64,000 bases of DNA from Apostichopus japonicus (GCF_037975245.1 NC_092563.1:11583501-11647500), one strand, 5' to 3'. Shown: positions 50,645 to 62,164, counted from the stretch's first letter. Numbers and translations: made by a program. The notes: generated from the sequence alone by a model not told the origin.

Positions 50645-53600
50645 AATGATTTTAGTTTCATTTATGCATGTATGTTCTTAGTGTGGCATGATTTTAGTGA
50701 CATTTATGCATGTATGTTCTTAGTGTGGCATGATTTTAGTGACATTTATGCATGTATGTTCTTAGTATGGCATGATTTTAGTGACATTTATGCATGTATG
50801 TTCTTAGTGTGGCATGATTTTAGTGACATTTATGCATGTATGTTCTTAGTGTGGCATGATTTTAGTGACATATTTATGCATGTATGTCCTTAGTGTGGCA
50901 TGATTTTAGTGACATATTTATGCATGTATGTTCTTAGTATGGCATGATTTTAGTGACATTTATGCATGTATGTTCTTAGTGTGGCATGATTTTAGTTTCA
51001 TTTATGCATGTATGTTCTTAGTATGGCATGATTTTAGTGACATTTATGCATGTATGTTCTTAGTGTGGCATGATTTTAGTGACATATTTATGCATGTATG
51101 TTCTTAGTGTGGCATGATTTTAGTGACATATTTATGCATGTATGTTCTTAGTGTGGCATGATTTTAGTGACATATTTATGCATGTATGTTCTTAGTGTGG
51201 CATGATTTTAGTGACATATTTATGCATGTATGTTCTTAGTGTGGCATGATTTTAGTGACATTTATGCATGTATGTTCTTAGTGTGGCATGATTTTAGTGA
51301 CATTTATCCATGTATGTTCTTAGTGTGGCATGATTTTAGTTTCATTTATGCATGTATGTTCTTAGTGTGGCATGATTTTAGTGACATTTATGCATGTATG
51401 TCCTTAGTGTGGCATGATTTTAGTGACATTTATGCATGTATGTTCTTAGTGTGGCATGATTTTAGTGACATTTATGCATGTATGTTCTTAGTGTGGCATG
51501 ATTTTAGTGACATTTATGCATGTATGTCCTTAGTGTGGCATGATTTTAGTTTCATTTATGCATGTATGTTCTTAGTGTGGCATGATTTTAGTGACATTTA
51601 TGCATGTATGTCCTTAGTGTGGCATGATTTTAGTGACATTTATGCATGTATGTTCTTAGTGTGGCATGATTTTAGTGACATTTATGCATGTATGTTCTTA
51701 GTGTGGCATGATTTTAGTGACATTTATGCATGTATGTCCTTAGTGTGGCATGATTTTAGTGACACATTTATGCATGTATGTTCTTAGTGTGGCATGATTT
51801 TAGTGACATTTATGCATGTATGTCCTTAGTGTGGCATGATTTTAGTGACATTTATGCATGTATGTTCTTAGTGTGGCATGATTTTAGTTTCATTTATGCA
51901 TGTATGTTCTTAGTGTGGCATGATTTTAGTGACATATTTATGCATGTATGTTCTTAGTGTGGCATGATTTTAGTGACATATTTATGCATGTATGTTCTTA
52001 GTGTGGCATAATTTTAGTGACATATTTATGCATGTATGTTCTTAGTGTGGCATGATTTTAGTGACATATTTATCCATGTATGTTCTTAGTGTGGCATGAT
52101 TTTAGTGACATTTATGCATGTATGTTCTTAGTGTGGCATGATTTTAGTGACATATTTATGCATGTATGTTCTTAGTGTGGCATGATTTTAGTGACATTTA
52201 TGCATGTATGTTCTTAGTGTGGCATGATTTTAGTGACATATTTATGCATGTATGTTCTTAGTGTGGCATGATTTTAGTGACATTTATGCATGTATGTTCT
52301 TAGTGTGGCATGATTTTAGTGACATATTTATGCATGTATGTTCTTAGTGTGGCATGATTTTAGTGACATTTATGCATGTATGTCCTTAGTGTGGCATGAT
52401 TTTAGTGACATTTATGCATGTATGTTCTTAGTATGGCATGATTTTAGTGACATATTTATGCATGTGTGTTCTTAGTGTGGCATGATTTTAGTTTCATTTA
52501 TGCATGTATGTTCTTAGTGTGGCATGATTTTAGTGACATATTTATGCATGTATGTTCTTAGTGTGGCATGATTTTAGTGACATATTTATGCATGTATGTT
52601 CTTAGTGTGGCATGATTTTAGTGACATATTTATGCATGTATGTTCTTAGTGTGGCATGATTTTAGTGACATATTTATGCATGTATGTTCTTAGTGTGGCA
52701 TGATTTTAGTGACATATTTATGCATGTATGTTCTTAGTGTGGCATGATTTTAGTGACATATTTATGCATGTATGTTCTTAGTGTGGCATGATTTTAGTGA
52801 CATATTAATGCATGTATGTCCTTAGTGTGGCATGATTTTAGTGACATATTTATGCATGTATGTTCTTAGTGTGGCATGATTTTAGTGACATATTTATGCA
52901 TGTATGTTCTTAGTGTGGCATGATTTTAGTGACATTTATGCATGTATGTTCTTAGTATGGCATGATTTTAGTGACATATTTATGCATGTGTGTTCTTAGT
53001 GTGTCATGATTTTAGTGACATTTATGCATGTGTGTTCTTAGTATGGCATGATTTTAGTGACATATTTATGCATGTGTGTTCTTAGTATGGCATGATTTTA
53101 GTGACATTTATGCATGTATGTTCTTAGTGTGGCATGATTTTAGTGACATTTATGCATGTGTGTTCTTAGTATGGCATGATTTTAGTGACATATTTATGCA
53201 TGTATGTTCTTAGTGTGGCATGATTTTAGTGACATATTTATGCATGTATGTTCTTAGTGTGGCATGATTTTAGTGACATTTATGCATGTATGTTCTAAGT
53301 GTGGCATGATTTTAGTGACATTTATGCATGTATGTCCTTAGTGTGGCATGATTTTAGTGACATTTATGCATGTGTGTTCTTAGTGTGGCATGATTTTAGT
53401 GACATTTATGCATGTGTGTTCTTAGTGTGGCATGATTTTAGTGACATTTATGCATGTATGTCCTTAGTGTGGCATGATTTTAGTGACATTTATGCATGTA
53501 TGTCCTTAGTGTGGCATGATTTTAGTGACATTTATGCATGTATGTCCTTAGTGTGGCATGATTTTAGTGACATTTATGCATGTATGTCCTTAGTGTGGCA

Positions 53601-53730
53601 TGATTTTAGTGACATTTATGCATGTATGTCCTTAGTGTGGCATGATTTTAGTTTCATTTATGCATGTATGTCCTTAGTGTGGCATGATTTTAGTGACATT
53701 TATGCATGTATGTTCTAAGTGTGGCATGTT
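50645..53730. repeat. 42/44-bp satellite array, about 70 units
   Basis: Unit catttatgcatgtatgttct then tagtgtggcatgattttagtga (42 bp), alternating with a 44-bp form having catatttatgc. Runs of 42-bp units keep a + strand frame open with the 14-residue period MFLVWHDFSDIYAC, up to 185 residues (51230-51787). The 44-bp units break it. This is repeat arithmetic, not evidence of a gene. Confidence 0.95.
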
Positions 53731-53819
53731 GTTATCTCATTGTTATAGACAGGATGAGATATTGCAGTTCGTTGGTCACTTGAGCCTATTAAGGCTTTCT
53801 TAGTTGCAATAGCAAGTCA

Positions 53820-54440
53820 CGGTAGCGAGTCACGGGCTTCGCCCATGTGGGGTCCATATCTAGGGGAGAGGTCAAAGGGTCAAAGTCTGTGTGTGTGTTG
53901 GGGGGGGGGGGTGTCTGCCACGTCTGTAATTGTATGTCAAAACCTCCTCCTAGACGGCTGGGCCGATTTTCTTCACACTTGGGAATGTGCCCCATGATGC
54001 GAATCTGTGTCTCAATGACCCTCAGAACAAAGGTCAGAGGTCAAATTAAGTGAAAATGTTTTTGAGCTCTAACTCGAAGGGGAACCATTGGATTGACATA
54101 CAACCCCCGCATGTATAATGGAGGTACAGTACTATAGGAATGTGTCGCTACCATGGTAATTGAGGTCAAAGGTCACGGGTTCAAAGGTCAAATATATATT
54201 TTTAGTGCAAATTTGTTTCAAAATTCAGAGTAACTTGCTTAAAGGGATTCTGTTCGAACTTGGCAGAATTGTGTCACATGATGGGAATTTGTTTCCCAGA
54301 CCGCCAGAACGAAATGTCAAAGGTTAGAGGTCAAATTATGCAATAAGCTGTAACTCGAATGGGAAGCATTAAAATTGACTTCATGCTTCACAGGTATAAT
54401 GAAAATTCAATACCTCGGCCTCTCGAATAAAAACAGATTG
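53820..54440. repeat. Dispersed repeat rich in aggtcaaaggtca
   Basis: Repeated phrases aaaggtcagaggtcaaatta, taactcgaaggggaa(c/g)catt and ggtcaaaggtca, related to repeats at 24420-24860 and 62165-62620. A perfect DR1 (AGGTCA, one base, AGGTCA), the binding site type of RXR/HNF4-class receptors, lies at 54163-54175. Confidence 0.65.
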
Positions 54441-57230
54441 TAAAATTCCCTTTCCATTGATATAAACTTCAAGGTGATCGGACACTGTTTAACCTTAAAT
54501 AAACAAAGGTCTCAAACGTCCCTGGTAAATTATTTACAAATTTTAATTACTCAAAATCCAGTCACCTTTTGGCAATAGGAACCTATGCATTGTTGGAAAG
54601 GTATTGAAATGAGGTTTCGAATTTTTTCTTATAATTGAGTTAATTACGTATGCAAATGTGTCATTCTATAGAAACACTGAAAGGATTGTGATGAAATCTT
54701 CTGGAATTTTGATAGCTTGATGAGTTCAAGACATGTTATTTTATAAGCAAAATATAATTTGATATTTGAATGTGAGGGATGTGACTGATTTTTTGACTTT
54801 TTGTTGTATTTTCATTCGCGAATTTAATTACAATATTTTACAGGCCATCAAATTTAGCGTTGATATCATTGGTCTCCATGCTGGTCAAGGGCTCTCCTGG
54901 AGTGATGAGTAGAGGCTGTTGTGCATCCACATCATCTTTCACACCTCAGTTGTGCTGTAACTGGTAACAAGGGTCTCATAAAAGGCTAATTAGTATGTGC
55001 ATAAATTATAACTTGTACAAACAATACACACAAATGAGATACAAATTGCTTTGACTTTTTTTTTCTTATTTCAAACTTTATTACATTACTTAACTACCAT
55101 GTTGCCAACCTCCCTCCTAACACCGCCACCCCTCCCTCACCCACATGAATCCCTCCCCATAGCAATATCTAAGTAATGTAAAAGCATATGCTTATTGTAA
55201 ATATAGTATAACCACTAGTCCCAATCAACGTTACGACAGTTAAGTATGACAATTTCAACTAAATGTACTCCTCTGTAGTAGCCTACTCTCTACTATGCCA
55301 ACACCCCACCCCACCCCACCCAACCCCCTGCACTTTCAAGCTTACCTCCTTGGTATTGGCAAGCTCTGTAATATTAAATCAAGTATAGATGTATATTATA
55401 ACGGCATATGCACAGTAAATAGACCGATAGTCACTAGTCCCTCCATCAAGGTTGTGACAGTGAAGTATCAATTTCCAACGAGTTCTAACCCTACTTGAAG
55501 TCTCCCCCCCCCCACACTCTTCGATGTGGTCATAGTGGTGGGGGGCCCTACTGGTACCGGGGCATTCGATGGTCATTGTTCATCAGCAGTGCCAACATCT
55601 GTTACGGGAGGGGGGAGGGGAGGGGAGGGGGAGGGGGAGGGGAGGGGGAGGGGGAGGGGGAGGGGGAGGGGGAATGGGCATGTCTTCCTCTTCTTCTACA
55701 GTTATATTCTGCAACCATTAATAAAGGTACAAAAAAGGTAAGCTACAACACACATGTTTACTGTACAAAGGGAAGATGAGTTGGTTGAGGTTTGGCATCC
55801 ATTTATATACGATTTCCATTTTCATTCTCATGTTTTCCCCCATGAATTTAAATTCCTTGTATGCAAATTAGGAAGAGCCAATATGGCCTATGGGGGTGAA
55901 CAGCCTGTAGTCATAGCTGTTATTTTTTGTATTGGGGTGGTGTGAAAAACCTAATCCTCTTTTCCTTTCAGTTGCAACAGGCCACCAACCCAATAAACTT
56001 GATATATCCTAATGTTTTCAAGTTTATTTATCTTTATCAATTACACCCTAAACTAGTTGGCCTACATGTAATACAATGGTTCAGTCCTGCGTAACGGTGG
56101 ATCTAATAGGCCATGTATATAAAGTACGGTATACACAGTACCTAGTCTATACAGGCTAGTATACACAATACAGTATTACTATACTGTGGCTTACTATATC
56201 AGGATTTCTTTTTAACAAATAGTGCCTAACACATTCAGAAATTTACATGCAAAAGTACGTGTCCAAGTGTATGAAACACATTCGAGATCGCACAAGTGTA
56301 TACCCACAATCACATATAATTGCTACTGTACCGTAATGTATTGTGAGAGCATTTGACATAAGATACAGGTCAATGGAGGCCAATCACCACATAACCTTTG
56401 ACATACAGTACAAATAAAAATAAATCACGGGGTAGCGTCCTCAAATTACATTGTTAGGCATACATTATATGAGTTTAATTTGAGTTTAAAGAAAGTTATA
56501 TATGGCGTAGTAAAATCAAATAAAAATCGAATAAAATTCAATAAAACTAAAATAGCGAATGTCCTTTGGTCATTCTGACTGTGACGAAAGTTTTGACATG
56601 GTCTCAAATTGCACATGACTTACAATAACACATATCAAGTCTTTAAATAGAAAGTGTGTGATAAACATATAAACTTTGTACACGTTAGTTGCCTGAGATA
56701 TGTTTCGAAAAGCCTGACGCCGTCTGCAAATAATACCCTTTAGTAACCTACCATATAGCAATGGTAAAGCAACATTTGTACCCAACAACACTGATCCACA
56801 ACACAGAGTCTCATATTCATTCATTTTTGGTTTCCCTCAAAGCCGCAGCCAATGTGAATTAATCAGGATGCACATCCAGAGTCTATGCATGCTAAGTTCT
56901 TCAATACCGCCCTTATTTCCTTTTGGGAAACGTTTCATACTGTAGATTTGATTATAGCCTTCGTTACACGTTCGTACTACACTATCGTTTCATAAAGAAA
57001 TGTGCAATCATTCTAAATTGGAAACTTTCTCCTTGGTTGTCTAAAGGGTTTCATCCCATACGGAAACCTTACAAGTGGCGTCAGTTAAATGAAAATAGTG
57101 TTGTGGTCCAAAACAAGTAAAGTGTACTTTGCAACGGTCAAAGCGCCCTCAAACTTATCTCTCAAAATAGGTCATCAAACTTGCTGACAATTTGGAGGTT
57201 AGACCTGCCGATTCAGGACAACGGCGTATC
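54441..57230. other. No gene recognised; G-rich tract and imperfect duplication
   Basis: About 55098-55260 and 55295-55500 share blocks (cactagtccc, catatgc, gacagt(t/g)aagtat), suggesting an old tandem duplication. A G-tract with many GGGG(G)A units lies at 55606-55672. No coding signal seen elsewhere. Confidence 0.5.
55606..55672 (+). repeat. (GGGGGA)n tract, G-quadruplex-prone
   Basis: 67 bp consisting of runs of four to six G separated by single A, enough for several G-quadruplexes on the + strand. Confidence 0.85.
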
Positions 57231-57719
57231 TGTCGTGAGCTGCCCTTGAAGGGACAAATTCGGCAGAGTGTTATTATTATCTAATTCTTTAACTATTCCC
57301 TGCATCGGCCAAAATTGACCAATTGTTGAACTGTTTCCTATATCGGCCAAAATTGGCCAATTGTTTATGTATTTCATTGTATGACGGTAGTATCGAAAAT
57401 GTATAAAAAGGGGGTGAAATTCTGCTGAGAAGTTCACCTTTGGTTCGAGGTTCACAGACTCGAATAGCTAGAGTCAATCCGATAGGCAGTATTTGCAAGT
57501 CAGTAGTACACTGGAAGTCAATAAGAGTTACGTAGTCTGATTAGGTATTTGTACAGGCACTGACATTGCTTTTGTAGTAGCCAATTTACTGAACATTATA
57601 TTCCTATTTTATCACACATTTTTCTTTCATATAAGATTCGTTGAGAATAAATTTAGTAATACCGCTCGACAACTCTTCCGACATTTTCTTTTCCTATCGC
57701 CTTCTCCGCGAACGCGACA
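57231..57719 (+). mobile_element. 5' LTR of a Ty3/gypsy-like retrotransposon
   Basis: 489 bp with TGTCG...CGACA ends, a TATA box (gtataaaaag, 57401-57410) and a poly(A) signal AATAAA (57646-57651), followed 2 nt later by a primer-binding site. The 37-bp-spaced duplicate atcggccaaaattg(a/g)ccaat lies in U3. No 3' LTR was found in the window. Confidence 0.75.
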
Positions 57720-57721
57720 AC

Positions 57722-57739
57722 CGGTGTCAGAAATGGGAT
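57722..57739 (+). other. Primer-binding site, tRNA-Leu type
   Basis: cggtgtcagaaatgggat differs by a few bases from TGGTGTCAGGAGTGGGAT, the complement of the 3' end of a Leu tRNA. Such sites are used by many gypsy/mag-type elements. Confidence 0.7.
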
Positions 57740-57756
57740 CGCGTACTTGAACACGT

Positions 57757-58262
57757 ATGATGGAGTCGGCTGGAAAGAGAGGAAAGAGTGGGCAACAGCC
57801 CGAGGAGGACCCCCGTCCCCCCTTCATGCTTGAAACGATCGCCGAGATCAATGAGACTGATCACTTTGACTAGAGAGGGGAAATTCGGATCAAGAAAACG
57901 GGTTGATCGTTTATCAGCCACACTAGAGCAGATCCAACTTGCAGGTGAAGTGACGGGAGAGCTAGTGTTCCAGAATGGAGATAGGAGTAGGGATAATGTA
58001 GCCACTCCCGATGTCATCGACGAGGAGAAAGGCAGAGGTAACTGCCCCCAGCGGAAGCCCCATCCGTTCCCGTTAAAAGGATTGACGTCCCCCTCCCCAA
58101 ACAGGCTGAATTTAATGGAAAAGATAGTTCGTGGAAAAGTGTTATTATAGGCTTTTGTAATATGGCTCACGTCTGTAACTGGGACTATGAACATGCAAAA
58201 GAAATTCAGATTACTATGCTCCCTTAAAGGGGAGGCAGCGGACTTTGCATTTGGCAACTAGA
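57757..58262 (+). pseudogene. Retrotransposon gag remnant
   Basis: ATG at 57757 opens a frame of 38 codons (MMESAGKRGKSG...) ending in TAG at 57871. Further on, after frame changes, the block lpkqaEFNGKDSSWKSVIIG then FCNMAHVCNWD at about 58090-58190 resembles the FxGkxxWxsFixxFe...nWd start of gypsy-type Gag. [11 protein letters not shown] follows before the sequence is cut at 58262 by a tRNA composite/TA region. Pol is absent. Confidence 0.65.
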
Positions 58263-58311
58263 CCCCTTCATTCTGGTGTCCTTCTTAACCTTGTGAAAGC
58301 AGTGGAAGATC

Positions 58312-58372
58312 GTTATATATATATATATATATATTCTTATATATATATATATATATTCTTATATATATATAT

Positions 58373-58464
<92 letters not shown>
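58312..58464. repeat. (TA)n microsatellite
   Basis: About 150 bp of TA with two attctta interruptions. Confidence 0.95.
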
Positions 58465-58466
<2 letters not shown>

Positions 58467-58472
58467 TTATAT

Positions 58473-58672
58473 TGTTCGATACAGGTGACAAACGCCTACA
58501 GTGGAATTACGACCTTCCTTACCGGTTTAGAACCTCTGGACATACAATCAGCGTCCATGGCCTAGTTGGTTAGGGTGACCGCGTACAAAGCGGGGGGCCC
58601 GGGTTCGAATCCCGGTGGAGGCTGGAAGTTTTTTCACTGTTCTTGATTTTCCAACTCATTACGATTTTCATT
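58473..58672 (+). repeat. TA-flanked tRNA composite repeat, copy B (3' part)
   Basis: Begins at ttgttcgatacaggtgacaa directly after (TA)n and lacks the first half of the unit. Ends cattacgattttcattta followed by a short TA tract. Confidence 0.88.
58551..58623 (+). tRNA. tRNA-like core of composite copy B
   Basis: A box (tggcctagttgg), B box (ggttcgaatcc), anticodon loop GTACAAA, T arm ccggg/cccgg. A run of six T follows at about 58629, a Pol III terminator. Acceptor stem GCGTCCA/TGGAGGC has one mismatch. Probably the promoter-bearing part of a SINE-like unit. Confidence 0.6.
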
Positions 58673-58689
58673 TATATATATTCATATGC

Positions 58690-59030
58690 CTTTGCCGTTT
58701 ACCTCCATTTCTTTAACATAAAGTCTGTTCAAAAGTATCTGTTTCGAGATCCGGCTTTAGGAATCACAAATGATTTTCGAGTTGGTTAGCATCATGTTTG
58801 ATCTCTAGAGTAAGCAAAATATGTCACCAAAAACAGAACCAGTATTGTTCGATACAGGTGACAAACGCCTACAGTGGAATTACGACCTTCCTTACCGGTT
58901 TCGAACCTCTGGACATTACAATCAGCGTCCATGGCCTAGTTGGTTAGGGTGTCCGCGTACAAAGCGGGAGGCCCGGGTTCGAATCCCGGTGGAGGCTGGA
59001 AGTTTTTTCACTGTTCTTGATTTTCTCGAT
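58690..59030 (+). repeat. TA-flanked tRNA composite repeat, copy C
   Basis: Complete unit from tgccgtttacctcc to gttcttgattttctcgattt, arranged head to tail with copies B and D with TA tracts between. Confidence 0.9.
58925..58997 (+). tRNA. tRNA-like core of composite copy C
   Basis: Best preserved copy: 73 nt, five-pair anticodon stem (tccgc/gcggg), loop GTACAAA, intact T arm, and a T6 terminator a few bases downstream. Confidence 0.62.
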
Positions 59031-59091
59031 TTATATATATATATATATATATAAATCGAGAAAATCAAGAACAGTGAAAAAACTTCCAGCC
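58994..59091. repeat. Perfect 98-bp palindrome
   Basis: The two 49-bp arms are exact reverse complements with no spacer: the centre is in the TA tract at 59042/59043. The left arm is the tail of copy C (ggctggaagttttttcactg onward), the right arm the same tail inverted. Confidence 0.92.
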
Positions 59092-59142
59092 TATATATAA
59101 CTTCCAGCCTATACGATATATATATATATATATATATATATA

Positions 59143-59487
59143 TCGTTTACCTCCTTTTTATTAACATAAAGCCTGTTCAAAGTATCTCTTTCGAGATCCG
59201 GCTTTAGGAATCACAAATGATTTTCGAGTTGGTTAGCATCATGGTTGATCTCTAGAGTAAGGGAAAATATGTCACCAAAACAGAACTAGCATTGTTCGAT
59301 ACAAGTGTCAAACGCCTATAGTGAAATTACGACCTTCCTTACCGGTTTCGAACCTCACAATCAGCGTCCATAGCCTAGTTTCGTTAGGGTGTCCGCGAAC
59401 AAAGCGGGAGGCCCGGGTTCGAATCCCGGTTGAGGCTGGACGTTTGTTCACTGTTCTGGATTTTCCTTCTCATTACGTTTTCAATTA
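59143..59487 (+). repeat. TA-flanked tRNA composite repeat, copy D
   Basis: Complete unit between (TA)n at 59115-59142 and TA-rich sequence at 59487-59561. Closest relative of copy A: both have gaacaaagcgg and ggctggacgtttgttcactg. Confidence 0.9.
59364..59437 (+). tRNA. tRNA-like core of composite copy D
   Basis: As in copy A, with a one-base insertion in the D loop (tagtttcgttag) and loop GAACAAA; no T-run terminator. Confidence 0.5.
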
Positions 59488-59519
59488 TACATATACATAT
59501 ATATATACATATATATATA

Positions 59520-59564
<45 letters not shown>

Positions 59565-59567
<3 letters not shown>

Positions 59568-59830
59568 ACACAAGTACACATGGATGTGTAGATTTATGTC
59601 TTATGTAATTAAAGTTATTGTGAGGTTAATGTTTTTTAGGGATTCTCTTTATTTAAGAAACCCTAGAAATACATTTTCAGTATTACAGACATGTGACATT
59701 ATTGTTATATCTTGACTTGTTTACTATTAACCTTTTATACTGAAGTGTACATGTTTCTTCTTGACATACATAGTACCTTGACTTGGTACATGTTGTTACT
59801 CCTATATCCTAACTTATAACGTGTTTTATA
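59565..59830 (+). repeat. Repeat flank shared, inverted, with 42896-43190
   Basis: Reverse complement of the flank of copy A. With copy D it makes a matching block of about 700 bp in opposite orientation to 42896-43791. Confidence 0.88.
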
Positions 59831-60635
59831 TGTACATATGTACAGATATTTTGATTCATGTACATATATTTTGATTCATATATATTGATTCATATATATA
59901 TTGATTCATTTATTTTGTTCCACGAGAAATCGGAAGCTTCCTAGTTTTCTTCTCTATAAAGGAACTATATTTTAGTCTAACCAGTGGAGACCCTGATGAT
60001 AATACTACAATATACAGTCGTATTGACAGTATGGATATATATATATATACAACTACACATATGGCTCTGGATTTACCTAACCTTTTCGATCGCCGACTCG
60101 GTTAACGTGGCGCTATATCAAAACGATATTAACCGCATGATATGTGACATTGAAATATGTGCACCTATGTGGATACTACAAAAGTGGCATCGATTTTTAT
60201 CCGATAATTAAAACGACCAAACGTCTAAAACAAGACGAGGGTTAAATTTAGGTGACATCGAAATCAAAAGTAATGCATTTGATTAAATATGGGTGTAAGC
60301 TATTTCGATAAATGCCATACTAAAACGTTTGAAGCTGCATAATTTAGACCATTATAAGAATATGAACCATGTGTGCAGGTATTACCAGATGGTAGGCCCA
60401 CTCCTTCTCCCTTCTTTATAAATAGATTTGTTTTCTCTGAATGGGATATAGTTTAGGTTTTGGTCCAAGCTGGACTGGTTCATTATTCACATTTTCATTA
60501 GTTACAGCCTTAGATTTAGTAGGAAGGGATATTCGCAGTTGAGAGGTTATTTCGTTATGTCTCTTAGTTCTCAATGTAGTACACAAGCAAGAATCGTCGT
60601 TTTACTGGTGTACAGTAAAGCGAACAATGCTGGCC
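59831..60635. other. No gene recognised
   Basis: AT-rich; short repeats of ttgattcata(tata) near 59850-59905. Nothing coding. Confidence 0.5.
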
Positions 60636-60784
60636 CTGTCTTGGTGACATATTTTTCATTCCTCTATAGATCTAACACGATGCTAAACAACTCGAATCAT
60701 TTGTGAATTCTACAGCCGGATCTCCAAAGAAGTACTTTGAACAAAGCACTGTTGAATGAAGTTGAAAGAAACGACAAAGGACAG

Positions 60785-60826
<42 letters not shown>

Positions 60827-61057
60827 TGTATATTTGAAATTGTATTGCGTTGGAAAATCCAGAACAGTGAAACACTTCCATCCTCCACCGGGATTCGGAC
60901 TCGTGATTAAATGTCCAGAGGTTCGAAACCTGGATGGAAGATCGTAATGCCATTGTAGGCATTGTCACCTGTATCGAACAATACTAGTTCTGTTTTAGTG
61001 ACATAGTTTGCCTTAGTCTAGATATCAAACATGATGCTAACCAACTCGAAATCATTT
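60636..61057 (-). repeat. TA-flanked tRNA composite repeat, two degenerate copies (E1, E2)
   Basis: On the - strand 61057-60825 (E2) carries the unit with a mostly deleted tRNA core (only the ccaccgggattcgga T-arm region remains). A (TA)n tract at 60787-60824 follows, then a second 5' half of the unit (60786-60636, E1). The arrangement is again head to tail through TA. Confidence 0.82.
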
Positions 61058-61061
61058 GGAG

Positions 61062-61395
61062 AATTGGATGGGGGTGGTGGATTTTGCAAGGATTCTTGAG
61101 TTGTGTGCGGTTATGATAGATTGCAAGTTCCGAATGCAGCTGTGGCTGATTTTGACGCTGTTACGGTTGAATATCTTATGTAGTCAGTGTATGGCGGAAA
61201 GGGCTTGGCTAGGAGTTTTGAAAGGATTTTCCATACATTGCTTTTGACATTTTTGCCGAAGAGTGGGGAGAATCAAATTATGTTTCGGCGGCGGCCGCGG
61301 TCCTTCCTGTGGTCAGGGTGTTATTGGTTGGGTTCTTCATATTCGAGGCCTTCTATGTAACCACTCGAGCTTAAGGCTTCGTTGTAGGTGACATA
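61062..61395 (-). pseudogene. Penelope-like element fragment PLE4
   Basis: The - strand translates, with stops, to TYNEALSSSGYIEGLEY near 61390, then RRRNIIWFSPLFGKNVKSN and KLLAKPFPP. A frame change leads into a SYSC-like region. This is the linker between RT and endonuclease, as in PLE2 (YKEALNSSGY, TRKITWFNPPFSKTVKTN, KLVAKHFPP). It abuts composite copy E2. Confidence 0.8.
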
Positions 61396-61559
61396 CTGCT
61401 ATAAGAGTCTATATCAAATCCGCCCGAATGTTGTCCTTCAAGAAATTTGCCAACATGCAGTAGGAGAACACCTTTTTTCAATCAGGATTTTATTAATCAG
61501 GATCTGTTTTTTGTGTGGCTTGCATGTATGGCGGGCCACCAGTCTCAAATCGTGGGAAT

Positions 61560-61860
61560 CGACTTATACCGATTTAAATCGACATATATACCTGTTTCCT
61601 TCGACTTATACCAGTTTCCAGCAGCTTAAATTGACTTCTACCGATTAAATCGACATATACCAGTTTAATTCGACATATACCAGTTTAAATCTATGATATG
61701 TCAATTTAAATCGATATATGTCAATTTAAATCGACATATACCAGTATAAATCGATGATATGTCGAATTAAATCGGTAGAAGTCAATTTCCTTGGACTTAT
61801 ACCAGTTTCTAGCAACTTAAAGTGACATATACCTATTCAAATCGACATATCATCGATTTA
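61560..61860. repeat. Short-period repeat with inverted symmetry
   Basis: Many copies of tcgacatataccagttta(a) and the inverse taaatcgatatatgtca. 61628-61658 is almost the exact reverse complement of 61757-61788 (aaattgacttctaccgattaa here), so the block can form a large hairpin. Confidence 0.85.
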
Positions 61861-62164
61861 GCTCATTAACATATTCTAAATCCCGATTTCGGTGATGATT
61901 GACATGTGAAGATACATCACATAATATATCCTAGTAAAACACTGGTTCGTGAACCGTTGCTTTATGTTCGATGTCAGATTACGATATTACGAATATTTTA
62001 TTTCCTGACGGTCTACTTTTCACCTCATTTAACATGTTAAGTTGAGTTGCAACACTGATAATGGTTATCAGACCAGTTGTAAAAGCTGGTGCCTTACGTT
62101 TTGGTTTCGATGATAATCGCAACCTTTGCTCTCATGATGGCGTATGCGTGTTTGCGTTTGTGAC

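Noticed and set aside
51230-51787. 185-residue repeat protein
   Set aside because: Explained by 42-bp units being divisible by three; neighbouring 44-bp units break the frame and there is no start context or splice signal.
57727-58257. 176-residue - strand frame as a gene
   Set aside because: It is the antisense shadow of the retrotransposon gag remnant and has no recognisable domain.
58245-58565. 106-residue frame rich in YIYI
   Set aside because: Translation of (TA)n plus pieces of gag and tRNA composite.
58551-58997. Functional tRNA genes
   Set aside because: Conserved flanks shared by all copies, acceptor mismatch and an odd anticodon loop show tRNA-derived repeats, not host tRNA genes.
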